Assembly: GCA_024235675.1 (NCBI GenBank)
Contig: JACKLZ010000004.1
Span: 305,501 to 369,500, forward strand
Source: Zoogloeaceae bacterium
GTDB taxonomy: Bacteria > Pseudomonadota > Gammaproteobacteria > Burkholderiales > Rhodocyclaceae
Direction of reading: 5' to 3'
DNA length: 64,000 nt
In this document: positions 18,137 to 26,109 of the stretch, one piece after another
How positions within the stretch are numbered: position 1 is the first letter of the stretch
How the letters are laid out: every line of letters starts with the position of its first letter
Notes under the pieces: model-generated
The model's database searches: none
What the model saw: the letters and a program-made list of their open reading frames with translations, nothing else
Told to the model about the DNA's origin: nothing
Translations under genes and position numbers: made by a program

Positions 18137-19209
18137 TGCGCATTCTTCGCCGCTACCTCGCACGGGAAATCATTGGCGCCACCTTCATGGTGCTGCTGGC
18201 CTTCCTCGGCCTGTTCGCCTTCTTCGACTTTATCAATGAACTCGATTCGATCGGCAAGGACGGCTATCAGGTGCACCACGCGCTGGTTTATGTGGCGCTG
18301 ATTCTGCCGGGCCGGGTGTATGAGCTGATGCCGATTGCCGTGCTGATCGGCAGCCTGTTTGCCTTGACCACGCTGGCGCGACACTCCGAAATTACCGTCA
18401 TGCGGGCGTCCGGTCTGTCGACCTCGCGTCTGCTGCGCGAATTGTCCTTGATTGGTTCGCTCTTTGTCGTGCTGACCTTCGTGTTTGGCGAATACGTCGC
18501 GCCGCCCGCAGAGAAGGCCGCGCAGCAATGGCGGCTCACTGCGACGGGCTCGACGGTGTCGAACGAGTTGCGTTCGGGGCTGTGGGTGCGGGACGGTCGA
18601 CGCTTTATCAATGTGCAGTCGCTTACCCCGGAGCGCGAGCTCGAGGGGGTCCGCATCTACGAGTTTGACGACAAGCTCACCTTGCGGACCATCAGCGATG
18701 CCAGGCACGGCCTGTTTATCGAAGGCGTCGGATGGCGTCTGACCGAGATCGCGCAGACCATCTTCGAGGCCGATCGCACCCGGGTGGCGACGCTCGACGA
18801 ATTGTCCTGGGCGTCGGAGCTGACGCCAGAGGTGCTCAGTGTGCTGATGGTGACGCCCGAGCGCATGTCGGTGAGAACGCTGTATGCCTATTTGCGGCAT
18901 CTGGCTGACAACAACCAGAAGACGGATCGCTACGAGATCGCCTTGTGGAAAAAAATTGTCTATCCCTTTGCCGTGCTGGTGATGATGGCGCTGGCCTTGC
19001 CTTTTGCCTACACTCATGACCGCATGGGTGGCGTCAGCGTGAAGGTGTTTGCCGGCATCATGCTCGGCGTCGCCTTCCATCTGCTTAACGGGCTGTTCTC
19101 GAATCTAGGCGTGATTAACGCCTGGCCGCCGGTCGTCGCGGCACTGGCGCCCAGTACGCTGTTCCTGATCGCGGCGGCGGTCATGCTGCATGGTGTCGAT
19201 CGGCGCTGA
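18136..19209 (+). CDS. lptG: LPS export ABC transporter permease LptG
   Basis: 357 residues, the second half of the LptFG pair: MRILRRYLAREIIGATFMVL at the start, then LFAFFDFINELDSIGKDGY, a central jellyroll and C-terminal helices ending SNLGVINAWPPVVAALAPSTLF, a highly conserved LptG segment. It shares one base with the lptF stop. A bidirectional terminator follows 32 bp after its stop. Confidence 0.95.
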   Translation: MRILRRYLAREIIGATFMVLLAFLGLFAFFDFINELDSIGKDGYQVHHALVYVALILPGRVYELMPIAVLIGSLFALTTLARHSEITVMRASGLSTSRLLRELSLIGSLFVVLTFVFGEYVAPPAEKAAQQWRLTATGSTVSNELRSGLWVRDGRRFINVQSLTPERELEGVRIYEFDDKLTLRTISDARHGLFIEGVGWRLTEIAQTIFEADRTRVATLDELSWASELTPEVLSVLMVTPERMSVRTLYAYLRHLADNNQKTDRYEIALWKKIVYPFAVLVMMALALPFAYTHDRMGGVSVKVFAGIMLGVAFHLLNGLFSNLGVINAWPPVVAALAPSTLFLIAAAVMLHGVDRR

Positions 19210-19241
19210 TTGACGCGGCGCCTTGCGGGCAGGCATAAAAA

Positions 19242-19264
19242 AACGGGACCGCGAAGGTCCCGTT
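19242..19264. terminator. Bidirectional intrinsic terminator between lptG and rplS
   Basis: AACGGGACC, loop GCGAA, GGTCCCGTT, flanked by a run of seven A on the left and TCTTTT on the right. It therefore has a U-tract for both converging operons. Confidence 0.9.
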
Positions 19265-19287
19265 CTCTTTTCCAGCCTGCGCCAGGA

Positions 19288-19659
19288 TCAGCCCTTCTTG
19301 CGGGTGAGCTTTTCCTTGATACGTGCCGACTTGCCGGTACGACCGCGGAGGTAGTAAAGCTTGGCGCGGCGGACATCACCACGACGCTTCACTTCAACGC
19401 TGGCGACCAGCGGCGAGTAGGTCTGGAATGTGCGCTCAACACCTTCACCGGACGAAATTTTGCGCACGATGAAGTTGGAGTTGAGACCACGGTTGCGTTT
19501 GGCGATAACCACGCCTTCGTATGCCTGAAGACGCTCACGCGTGCCTTCCTTGACCTTCACCTGAACCACCACGGTGTCGCCCGGGGCGAACTCGGGGATG
19601 GTCTTGTTTTCGGTCAGGCGAGCAATTTCTTCTTGCTCGAGTTGTTCAATCAAGTTCAT
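19288..19659 (-). CDS. rplS: 50S ribosomal protein L19
   Basis: 123 residues, start at 19659 set by the ribosome site AAGGAGT and the family N-terminus MNLIEQLEQEEI. It has the conserved FAPGDTVVVQVKVKEG and the C-terminal RRAKLYYLRGRTGKSARIKE. L19 lies at the 30S-50S interface. It is the last gene of rpsP-rimM-trmD-rplS and ends just before the shared terminator. Confidence 0.97.
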   Translation of the reverse strand: MNLIEQLEQEEIARLTENKTIPEFAPGDTVVVQVKVKEGTRERLQAYEGVVIAKRNRGLNSNFIVRKISSGEGVERTFQTYSPLVASVEVKRRGDVRRAKLYYLRGRTGKSARIKEKLTRKKG

Positions 19660-19738
19660 GTGCGTGACTCCTTGGTCAGTTCGCGTTGGCCTGTGGCCTT
19701 GCAGGCAGAGCAGGTCGCCACCTGATGCATGCGTTTCT

Positions 19739-20527
19739 TTATTCGACCCCGTCCGACGCAGTCGGTGGGGTCGCCTCATGATCCTGCTTGAAAGCTTCAA
19801 GCAGTTTCATCTCTTCACGGTTCAGCTTGCGCTGAGCCAGTAATTCCGGTCGCCGCTGCCATGTCCGACCCAGCGCCATCTTCAGTCGCCAGCGCCGGAT
19901 CTCGGCGTGGTTTCCCGACAGCAGCACGGGCGGCACGGCCTGGCCGTGTATATCCACCTCGGGGCGGGTGTAGTGCGGGCAATCGAGCAGACCGTCAACA
20001 AACGAGTCTTCGACCGCCGAGTCCGCATCGTTCAGCGCCCCGGGCAACTGACGAATGATGGCATCGAGCAGCACCATCGCCGGCAGTTCGCCGCCGGACA
20101 ACACAAAGTCGCCCAGCGAAATTTCTTCATCCACGCAGCGGTCGATCAAGCGTTGATCAACCCCTTCGTAACGCCCGCACAATAAGGTCAGTGCCGGCGT
20201 CTGAACCAATTCCATGACCTTGGCGTGATCGAGCGGCCGCCCCTGGGGCGACAGATAGATCACGCGTCCGGCCAGACCGAGCGCTTCGCGCTGTGCCGTG
20301 CCGGCCGCTGCGATGGCAGCTTCCAGCGCCGGCGCCTGCATCACCATGCCGGGGCCGCCGCCGTAAGGCCGGTCGTCCACCGTACGGTGCACATCGTGCG
20401 CGAAATCGCGCGGGTTCCAGCATTGCAGCGCGTAAAGACTGCGTTCCTGGGCGCGTCGGCTGATGCCACTGCCTGTCAGCGCGGAGAACATCTCCGGAAA
20501 CAGGGTGATGACGTCGTATCGACGCAC
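19739..20527 (-). CDS. trmD: tRNA (guanine-N1)-methyltransferase
   Basis: 262 residues, SPOUT-type methyltransferase making m1G37 in tRNAs. The start is taken as GTG at 20527 (V/M-RRYDVITLFPEMF), four bases after the rimM stop; an earlier in-frame ATG would overlap rimM by over 60 bp. Knot motifs are visible: YGGGPGMVMQ, VIYLSPQGRPLDH, LLCGRYEGVDQR and ISLGDFVLSGGE. The order rimM-trmD-rplS is universal in proteobacteria. Confidence 0.95.
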   Translation of the reverse strand: MRRYDVITLFPEMFSALTGSGISRRAQERSLYALQCWNPRDFAHDVHRTVDDRPYGGGPGMVMQAPALEAAIAAAGTAQREALGLAGRVIYLSPQGRPLDHAKVMELVQTPALTLLCGRYEGVDQRLIDRCVDEEISLGDFVLSGGELPAMVLLDAIIRQLPGALNDADSAVEDSFVDGLLDCPHYTRPEVDIHGQAVPPVLLSGNHAEIRRWRLKMALGRTWQRRPELLAQRKLNREEMKLLEAFKQDHEATPPTASDGVE

Positions 20528-20531
20528 CCGC

Positions 20532-21038
20532 TTACCAATCCTTCTGCCAAACGACCCGAATCCGCTTTTCAGCAAGATCGACATCGAGGACATACGCGGC
20601 GACGAAGGGAATCAGATGTTCGTCTTCGCCGTCGGCGATCTGGAGCACATCATGCGCGCCGGCGGAGAGCAGGGAAGTGACGGTGCCCAAAGCTTCGCCC
20701 GCTTCGTTCTCAACCTGCAGGCCGATCAGATCGCCCCAGTAGTACTCGTTGCTGTCGGTCGCCGGCATCGCTTCACGCGGCGCGGCGATGTATTGCCGCG
20801 TCAGCGCTTCCGCGCCGGTACGATCTGCAACGCCCTCGAATGCAGCGATCCAGCCCTTTCCGTGTGCTCGGCAACCGGCCAGCTTGTAGGCTTTCCAGGC
20901 CGGCGCCTCGGCGGTGTCATCTGGCGAGAGCCACCATTGCGGCATCTTTTTCCAGGACAGGGGGTCATCCCCGAAAGGATGAAGCTTGACCCAGCCCTGG
21001 ACACCAAAAGGGGCGACGATGCGCCCCAGTATGATCAT
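20532..21038 (-). CDS. rimM: 16S rRNA processing protein RimM
   Basis: 168 residues with the N-terminal RimM barrel (ILGRIVAPFGVQGWVKLHPF) and a C-terminal PRC-barrel (EYYWGDLIGLQVEN to HLIPFVAAYVLDVDL). RimM aids maturation of the 30S head and binds S19. The gene starts 23 bp after rpsP. Confidence 0.95.
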   Translation of the reverse strand: MIILGRIVAPFGVQGWVKLHPFGDDPLSWKKMPQWWLSPDDTAEAPAWKAYKLAGCRAHGKGWIAAFEGVADRTGAEALTRQYIAAPREAMPATDSNEYYWGDLIGLQVENEAGEALGTVTSLLSAGAHDVLQIADGEDEHLIPFVAAYVLDVDLAEKRIRVVWQKDW

Positions 21039-21061
21039 CGGATGCTCTCCGATGCTGTCGT

Positions 21062-21310
21062 TCAGGCGGCCTTGGCGGCTTGCTTGACCAGACGGGCAAC
21101 CGTCGGGGACAGCTGGGCGCCGTGTTGCTGCCAGTGCGCCAGACGCTCGGTGTCGATCACCAGGCCCTGAGCGGATTCCGGCGCCATCGGGTTGTAGAAG
21201 CCAACGCGCTCGATGAAGCGGCCGTCGCGGCGATTACGCGAATCGGCGGCAACGATGTTGTAAAACGGGCGCTTCTTGGCGCCGCTGCGGGCAAGGCGAA
21301 TAACCACCAT
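21062..21310 (-). CDS. rpsP: 30S ribosomal protein S16
   Basis: 82 residues; start at 21310 (MVVIRLARSGAKKRPFYNIV) as in all S16 proteins. The longer upstream reading frame is untranslated leader. First gene of the rpsP operon, 41 bp after a strong promoter. Confidence 0.97.
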   Translation of the reverse strand: MVVIRLARSGAKKRPFYNIVAADSRNRRDGRFIERVGFYNPMAPESAQGLVIDTERLAHWQQHGAQLSPTVARLVKQAAKAA

Positions 21311-21350
21311 GTTGTGTTCGTCCTGACAAATGAATCGAGAAAAGGGCGGA

Positions 21351-21379
21351 ATTTTAAGCGATTTCCCCAAGGAAAACAA
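21351..21379 (-). promoter_or_regulatory. Sigma-70 promoter of the rpsP operon
   Basis: On the minus strand, -35 TTGTTT (21379-21374), a 17-bp spacer and -10 TAAAAT (21356-21351). The leader to the rpsP ATG would be about 34 nt. It sits between pyrF (stop at 21392) and rpsP. Confidence 0.65.
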
Positions 21380-21391
21380 TCTCTTTGAGGC

Positions 21392-22129
21392 TTAAGATGG
21401 AAAGACTTCCGCGATGGTTTGCTGAATCGCCCGGGCGGCGGCCAGCGGATCGGCGGCCTGACGGATGGGGCGGCCAACCACGATGTAGTCGGCGCCGTTG
21501 TGAAATGCCTGGGCGACATCGACCGTGCGCTTCTGGTCGTCGGCCGGCCGGTTCTCGACCGGGCGGATGCCCGGAGTGACAACCAGCAGGCGATCGCCCA
21601 GTTCGCGGCGGATCATCGGCGCCTCGAGTCCGGACGAAACAATGCCGTCGATGCCGGTTTCGAGCGCGCGGCGGGCGCGCGACAGGACAAGCTCGTTTAC
21701 ATTGCACTGAAAGCCGAGGTCGTTCAGGTCGCCCTGATCGAGGCTGGTCAGCGCGGTGACGGCGAGCACCTTGAGGTCGCCCTTGTCCTTGACCGCCGCC
21801 TCCATGATCGACTGGTTGCCATGAATGGTCGCCAGCGTGGCGCCGCTGCCAGACAGGGCGCGAATGGCGGAGCGGACGGTTTCGGGGACGTCGAAGAACT
21901 TCAGATCAACAAAGACTTTCTTGTCGCGCGCCACCAGCCAGTCCAGCAGGTCGAAGTAGCCGCTGGTCATGAACAGCTCGAGGCCGATCTTGTAGAAGGT
22001 GACACTGTCTTCGAGCCGTTCGACCAGATCGCGGGCGGCGGCGGCGTCGGCAACATCGAGTGCCATGATCAGTCGGTCGGCAGGTGTGATGGCCTTGGAG
22101 GAGCGGTAATCTGGCGTTGATGTTTGCAT
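21392..22129 (-). CDS. pyrF: Orotidine 5'-phosphate decarboxylase
   Basis: 245 residues if started at the ATG at 22129; an in-frame TTG at 22144 is less likely. The catalytic array is present as FVDLKFFDVPETV (Lys-Asp charge network), with IMALDVAD at the N-terminus and VTPGIRP and DYIVVGRPI near the C-terminus for phosphate binding. It makes UMP, the last step of pyrimidine synthesis. Divergent from the PilZ-like gene. Confidence 0.95.
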   Translation of the reverse strand: MQTSTPDYRSSKAITPADRLIMALDVADAAAARDLVERLEDSVTFYKIGLELFMTSGYFDLLDWLVARDKKVFVDLKFFDVPETVRSAIRALSGSGATLATIHGNQSIMEAAVKDKGDLKVLAVTALTSLDQGDLNDLGFQCNVNELVLSRARRALETGIDGIVSSGLEAPMIRRELGDRLLVVTPGIRPVENRPADDQKRTVDVAQAFHNGADYIVVGRPIRQAADPLAAARAIQQTIAEVFPS

Positions 22130-22256
22130 TGTGATGGCAGTCAATGGGAAAGTAGCACTAATTATCCCGTCTCTTGGGTCATCCGGTCGAGGCGGGTAGC
22201 CGGCATTGTGCCAGAACTGGGCGTTTCTTCATTAGAATGGCAAACGAATCGGATCA

Positions 22257-23786
22257 ATGACGAGCCCGCGACTCATGTCAGAACCCCTCATGCAGGATGC
22301 CGGACCCGCAGCGTCAGTCCTCGCCTGGTTGGCCGGCGAGCCCGCTGACGACCCGGTCGAGGGCTTGCAGGAGCTGTCGGACAAGCTCGATGAGTTGATG
22401 CGTGCTGAGCTCACGCCCATCCGGCTGCACCGGGGCGTCGAGTTGTTCTTCATGCGGGTGCGCGATGTGCGCGAGGTGCTGGTGCCTCGGCTCGTCGAGC
22501 GCGCGCTGCCGCTGCCCTCCAAAATTTTCAATGCCGTGAGTCGGCTCGAAGGTATTTGCCTGGTGCTGGCCAACGGCTATGAACGGGTGATGGCCGATCT
22601 GGGCTCCGGCGTGGTGACGCAGCGCCGTCGCCCCGAGGTGCTGGCAACGCAGGCCTTGACGCTGCTGGGCGATGTGCTGTGGCTGGCCGGCATGAAAGGT
22701 GCGACGCCGCGGGCGGGGCTGTGGAGCGAGGCGCACCGTATTTTTGGTAAGGCCGCGATCGCGGCCGGTTCGGCGGCCTTGCCGGCCGAGATCCCGCGCG
22801 GTCAGGTGCAGGCCGCCTACAAGCGCTTGCTGGCATTGGCCGCAGCGCAGCCCGAAGCACTCACCGCGCGCGAACTGGACTGGACGGTGCGCTACCTTGA
22901 ACAGTGCGCCTGGCGCTCCGAGCTTTCGCCCAATCCGCGCACCGATATCGAAACCTGGGATTACTGGATCGACCCGGCGCAGGACGTGGGCCCGATCGCC
23001 ATGGTGCGACGGGCGCCGCCGCCCGTCGATGGCATGCTGTATTTTTCGGCGGCCGAACTGGCGCGGGGTGCCACGGGGCATCTGGAGCGCCTGGAAGCCG
23101 CACTCGATGGCGGCGGCGAGGTGGTGCCTGGCGCCGACCTGCCCGAGTTGCCGGCCGGTCTGCCCCCCGGCGAGATTTCCAAACTGTTGCGCTGCCTGCG
23201 TGAACGCTGGGCGATGCCGCCGCGTCGTGAGCAATTGCGTCGGCGCTGTCAGTACGAAGTCGAAGTCTGTGTTGGACTGCGTTCGATCTGGAAGCTCAAG
23301 CACGCCGGTGAGGCAGCCGCGGAGATCCTCAACTGGCGGGTGGTCAACGAGAGCCCGGGCGGCTACGCAATCATGAGTATCGAGGCCAATACCGGCTCGC
23401 TGTCAGCCGGTATGGCGATGGCGGTGCGTCGAGCCACGGATAGCGCCTGGTCCATTTGTGTGGTGCGCTGGGTGCGCTCTGATTCGCCCACGCAAGTCGA
23501 ATTGGGCCTGCAGACCATCAGTTCGGCAGCCACGCCGGTGCGGATCGGTTTTCGTGGCGGGGACGGGCCGGGCGAGATGGTGCCGGCGCTGGTCCTGCCT
23601 CCAGTGGCCGCCGTGCGGCGGCATCAGGCCATTCTGGCGCCCGCCGGGGCCTATCGTTCGCGCCGCTTCTTGCTGGTGCATGAGGCCGAGCGCATCTATG
23701 TGGCGCAAGGCCGCTTGCTGAGTCTGGACATGCAGACCTCCAGCGTCGAGCTGTTCCAGTTCGAATACGATCCTTACCCGCTCTGA
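22257..23786 (+). CDS. Large protein with a degenerate PilZ-like C-terminal domain
   Basis: 509 residues; alternative start at 22275. The first ~300 residues are helical and I cannot assign them to a family. Near residues 325-375 the sequence has the spacing of a c-di-GMP-binding PilZ domain: a basic turn (LRRRCQYEVEV), about 25 residues, then NESPGGYAIMSIE, which fits the [D/N]xSxxG element. A beta-rich stretch follows to the C-terminus. This resemblance is my reading of the motif, not a search result. No membrane segment or signal peptide. Divergent from pyrF; its last 13 bp overlap the 3' end of the yihY-like gene. Confidence 0.55.
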   Translation: MTSPRLMSEPLMQDAGPAASVLAWLAGEPADDPVEGLQELSDKLDELMRAELTPIRLHRGVELFFMRVRDVREVLVPRLVERALPLPSKIFNAVSRLEGICLVLANGYERVMADLGSGVVTQRRRPEVLATQALTLLGDVLWLAGMKGATPRAGLWSEAHRIFGKAAIAAGSAALPAEIPRGQVQAAYKRLLALAAAQPEALTARELDWTVRYLEQCAWRSELSPNPRTDIETWDYWIDPAQDVGPIAMVRRAPPPVDGMLYFSAAELARGATGHLERLEAALDGGGEVVPGADLPELPAGLPPGEISKLLRCLRERWAMPPRREQLRRRCQYEVEVCVGLRSIWKLKHAGEAAAEILNWRVVNESPGGYAIMSIEANTGSLSAGMAMAVRRATDSAWSICVVRWVRSDSPTQVELGLQTISSAATPVRIGFRGGDGPGEMVPALVLPPVAAVRRHQAILAPAGAYRSRRFLLVHEAERIYVAQGRLLSLDMQTSSVELFQFEYDPYPL

Positions 23787-24997
23787 GCGGGCATTTCGTC
23801 GGTAAACACTGCGGTAATCGGTACGTCGCCCGTCGAAAGCAGGTGGGTGATGCGGCTGTCGATGCGTTTGGCCAGTTCGCCGTCGGCCTGCGCTCGGGCG
23901 ACGGCGGGGCAGAGCGCGAGGTGGCGAACCACGTCCGAGAGGGAGATGTCTTCGGCGCGTCTGGCCAGCAGCCAGGCTTCGTCGTCGGATCGGGCGAGCC
24001 AGCCAAACTCCCGCATGAGTTCAAGCAGGTTTTCGCCAACGGCCGTGGGCTGGCGCGCGGCGCGGTACAAATCTTCGGCGCTGACGGTTTCACCGCTGCG
24101 CTGGGCGCGGGTGAGCTGCTCGAGCATCATCAAGGCACTGTAGGCGGGCGCGCCCGGAAAGTCGGGCAGTGTGCGCACACTCGAGGCGTAGGCGGGAAAG
24201 GTCGCTGCGAGAATGGCGCCGAGCAGGATCACCACCCAGGAGGCGTATAGCCAGAGCAGGAAAATCGGCAGCGTGGCGAAGGTGCCGTAGATCAGCGTAT
24301 AGCTCGGAAAGCGTGCGAAATACAGGCCTAGCGCCCGCTGCATCAACACGAAGGCCAGCGCTGCCGACATGCCGCCAATGAGGGCGTGCCAGGCGTTGAC
24401 GCGGGTGTTCGGAATGCTGAAGTAGAGGAAGGTGAACAGCAGGCCGAGCAGCAGGACCGGTAGCGTACGGAAGACGATGATGCGGAGCCATTGCGGGTCA
24501 TTGACCAGGCCGAGTGAGGTGCTGATCAGGTAGCTCGTGGCGGCCAGGCTGGCGCCCAGAAACAGTGGGCCGAGGGTCAGCACCACCCAGTAAATGGAAA
24601 TGCGCGCCATCAGCGGACGCGATTTGCGCACGCCCCAGATGGTGTTGAGCACGCCGTCGATGGTGAGCATCAGCATCAGCGCGGTGACAATCAGGAACGC
24701 GGTGCCGATCAGCGTCAGGTTGGCGGCCTTTTGCGAGAACTGCAGAGCGTAGGTCGCGACGATCTGGCCGGCTTTTTCGGGCAAGAGATTCTGCAGCAGA
24801 AAATCGCTCAGGGTTTCGCCCAGGTGTGAAAAGCCGGGGAAGTTGCTGAACACCGCGATGGTGACCGTGAGCAAGGGCACCAGCGCCAGCAGCGTGGTGA
24901 AGGTCAGGCTGCCGGCCACTTCCGGGCAGCGCGTGTCGACAAAACGCTGAGCGAGCAGGCGGGCAAAATCCCGAAGGTGGGTGAAGAGCTTGGGCAA
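23774..24997 (-). CDS. YihY/UPF0761 family inner membrane protein
   Basis: 407 residues, start TTG at 24997. Six membrane helices in the first ~290 residues, with the family segments CPEVAGSLTFTTLLALVPLL, TIDGVLNTIWGVRKSRPL and PSYTLIYGTFATLPIFLLWLY. A cytoplasmic C-terminal part of ~120 residues looks like a winged-helix regulatory tail (GENLLELMREFGWLARSDDE). Older names (RNase BN, BrkB) are misleading; function is unknown. Divergent from wrbA and overlapping tail-to-tail with the PilZ-like gene. Confidence 0.88.
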   Translation of the reverse strand: MPKLFTHLRDFARLLAQRFVDTRCPEVAGSLTFTTLLALVPLLTVTIAVFSNFPGFSHLGETLSDFLLQNLLPEKAGQIVATYALQFSQKAANLTLIGTAFLIVTALMLMLTIDGVLNTIWGVRKSRPLMARISIYWVVLTLGPLFLGASLAATSYLISTSLGLVNDPQWLRIIVFRTLPVLLLGLLFTFLYFSIPNTRVNAWHALIGGMSAALAFVLMQRALGLYFARFPSYTLIYGTFATLPIFLLWLYASWVVILLGAILAATFPAYASSVRTLPDFPGAPAYSALMMLEQLTRAQRSGETVSAEDLYRAARQPTAVGENLLELMREFGWLARSDDEAWLLARRAEDISLSDVVRHLALCPAVARAQADGELAKRIDSRITHLLSTGDVPITAVFTDEMPAQSG

Positions 24998-25001
24998 TGC
25001 G

Positions 25002-25031
25002 TTCGGGGCCGGGGGCGGCTTTGGCTATAAT
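25002..25031 (+). promoter_or_regulatory. Possible wrbA promoter
   Basis: A perfect TATAAT at 25026-25031 with a weak TTCGGG 18 bp upstream, about 80 bp before the wrbA start. Confidence 0.4.
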
Positions 25032-25119
25032 CGCGCCATTGTAGGGTCTGTTGCCAATCATTTGGGGACAAAGCGACCCCCGAAGCGAATGGCCGTCGTG
25101 CCTTGTCAATGAGTTGAAC

Positions 25120-25719
25120 ATGAAAGAAGTGCTTGTCCTGTATTACAGCCGCAAGGGGTCGGTGCGTGCGTTGGCCGAGGCGATCGCCGAAGGCATCGAA
25201 CGGGTGCCGGGTGTCGGCGCCCGTGTACGCACGGTGCCGGCGGTGAGCACCGTGTGCGAGGCTGCTGAAGATGCCATCCCCACTTCGGGGCCCGCCTATG
25301 TTGAGTTGGCCGACCTGGATGAGTGCATTGGCGTGGCGCTGGGTAGCCCGACACGCTTTGGCAATATGGCTGCGGCGATGAAGTATTTTCTCGATGGCAC
25401 GATCGCGCCGTGGGTCAACGGTTCGCTTGTCGGCAAGCCGGCCTGCGTGTTCACCTCGACCGGCAGCCAGCACGGCGGTCAGGAGAGCACCTTGCTGAGC
25501 ATGATGCTGCCGCTGATGCACCACGGCATGTTGATGATGGGCCTGCCTTATACCGAGCATTTGCTGTCGTCGACCCGCAGCGGCGGCACGCCGTATGGCG
25601 CCTCGCATGTCGCCGGGTCGGATGGCAATCCGCTGCTCAGCGACGAAGAACGTAAATTGGCGATGGCACAGGGTGAGCGCCTGGCGCGTGCTGCGCTGGC
25701 GCTGGAGGCGGCACGATGA
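25120..25719 (+). CDS. wrbA: NAD(P)H:quinone oxidoreductase, WrbA family
   Basis: 199 residues, flavodoxin fold. Start at 25120 (MKEVLVLYYSRKGSVRALAE) gives the FMN phosphate loop YYSRKGSVRALA at the N-terminus; the WrbA segments LGSPTRFGNMAAAMKYFLDGT and FTSTGSQHGGQESTLLSMML follow. The enzyme reduces quinones by two electrons and protects against redox stress. The next gene overlaps its stop by 4 bp. Confidence 0.92.
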   Translation: MKEVLVLYYSRKGSVRALAEAIAEGIERVPGVGARVRTVPAVSTVCEAAEDAIPTSGPAYVELADLDECIGVALGSPTRFGNMAAAMKYFLDGTIAPWVNGSLVGKPACVFTSTGSQHGGQESTLLSMMLPLMHHGMLMMGLPYTEHLLSSTRSGGTPYGASHVAGSDGNPLLSDEERKLAMAQGERLARAALALEAAR

Positions 25720-26072
25720 AGGCCCGTACCGTGGCATGGATCGCCTCAGCCCTGTGGATTGCCTTGATCGTGTTGTGCGTCGCCTGGGAGGCCTGGCTGG
25801 CCCCTTTGCGGCCGGGTGGCTCGTGGATGATGGTGAAGGCGGTGCCGCTGCTGGTGCCGCTGTTTGGCGTGCTGCATGGCCGCCGCTACACCTACCAGTG
25901 GGGCTGCATGTTCGTGCTGATCTACTTCATGGAAGGGGTGGTGCGGATGAACGACGCCGGCGGCGTGGCCATGCTGGCGCGCATCGAGATTGCGCTGACC
26001 TTGGCGGCTTTTTTCGTGATGGTGTGGTATGCGCGCATGACCGCGCCGTCGCGCCAACCCAAGGCGCAGTAA
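25716..26072 (+). CDS. DUF2069 membrane protein
   Basis: 118 residues with four predicted membrane helices (WIASALWIALIVLCVAW; AVPLLVPLFGVLHG; WGCMFVLIYFMEGVVRM; IALTLAAFFVMVWYAR). The GVLHGRRYTYQW and YFMEG motifs match DUF2069, a small proteobacterial family usually next to wrbA. It overlaps wrbA by 4 bp (ATGA), so it is coupled to it. No known activity. Confidence 0.85.
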   Translation: MKARTVAWIASALWIALIVLCVAWEAWLAPLRPGGSWMMVKAVPLLVPLFGVLHGRRYTYQWGCMFVLIYFMEGVVRMNDAGGVAMLARIEIALTLAAFFVMVWYARMTAPSRQPKAQ

Positions 26073-26073
26073 G

Positions 26074-26097
26074 CGCCGCCCCGGCCACGGGGCGGCG
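26074..26097. terminator. GC-rich hairpin between converging DUF2069 gene and leuA
   Basis: CGCCGCCCCG, loop GCCA, CGGGGCGGCG; 10-bp perfect stem between two convergent genes, no clear T-run. Confidence 0.55.
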
Positions 26098-26109
26098 GTT
26101 GAACCGGAG

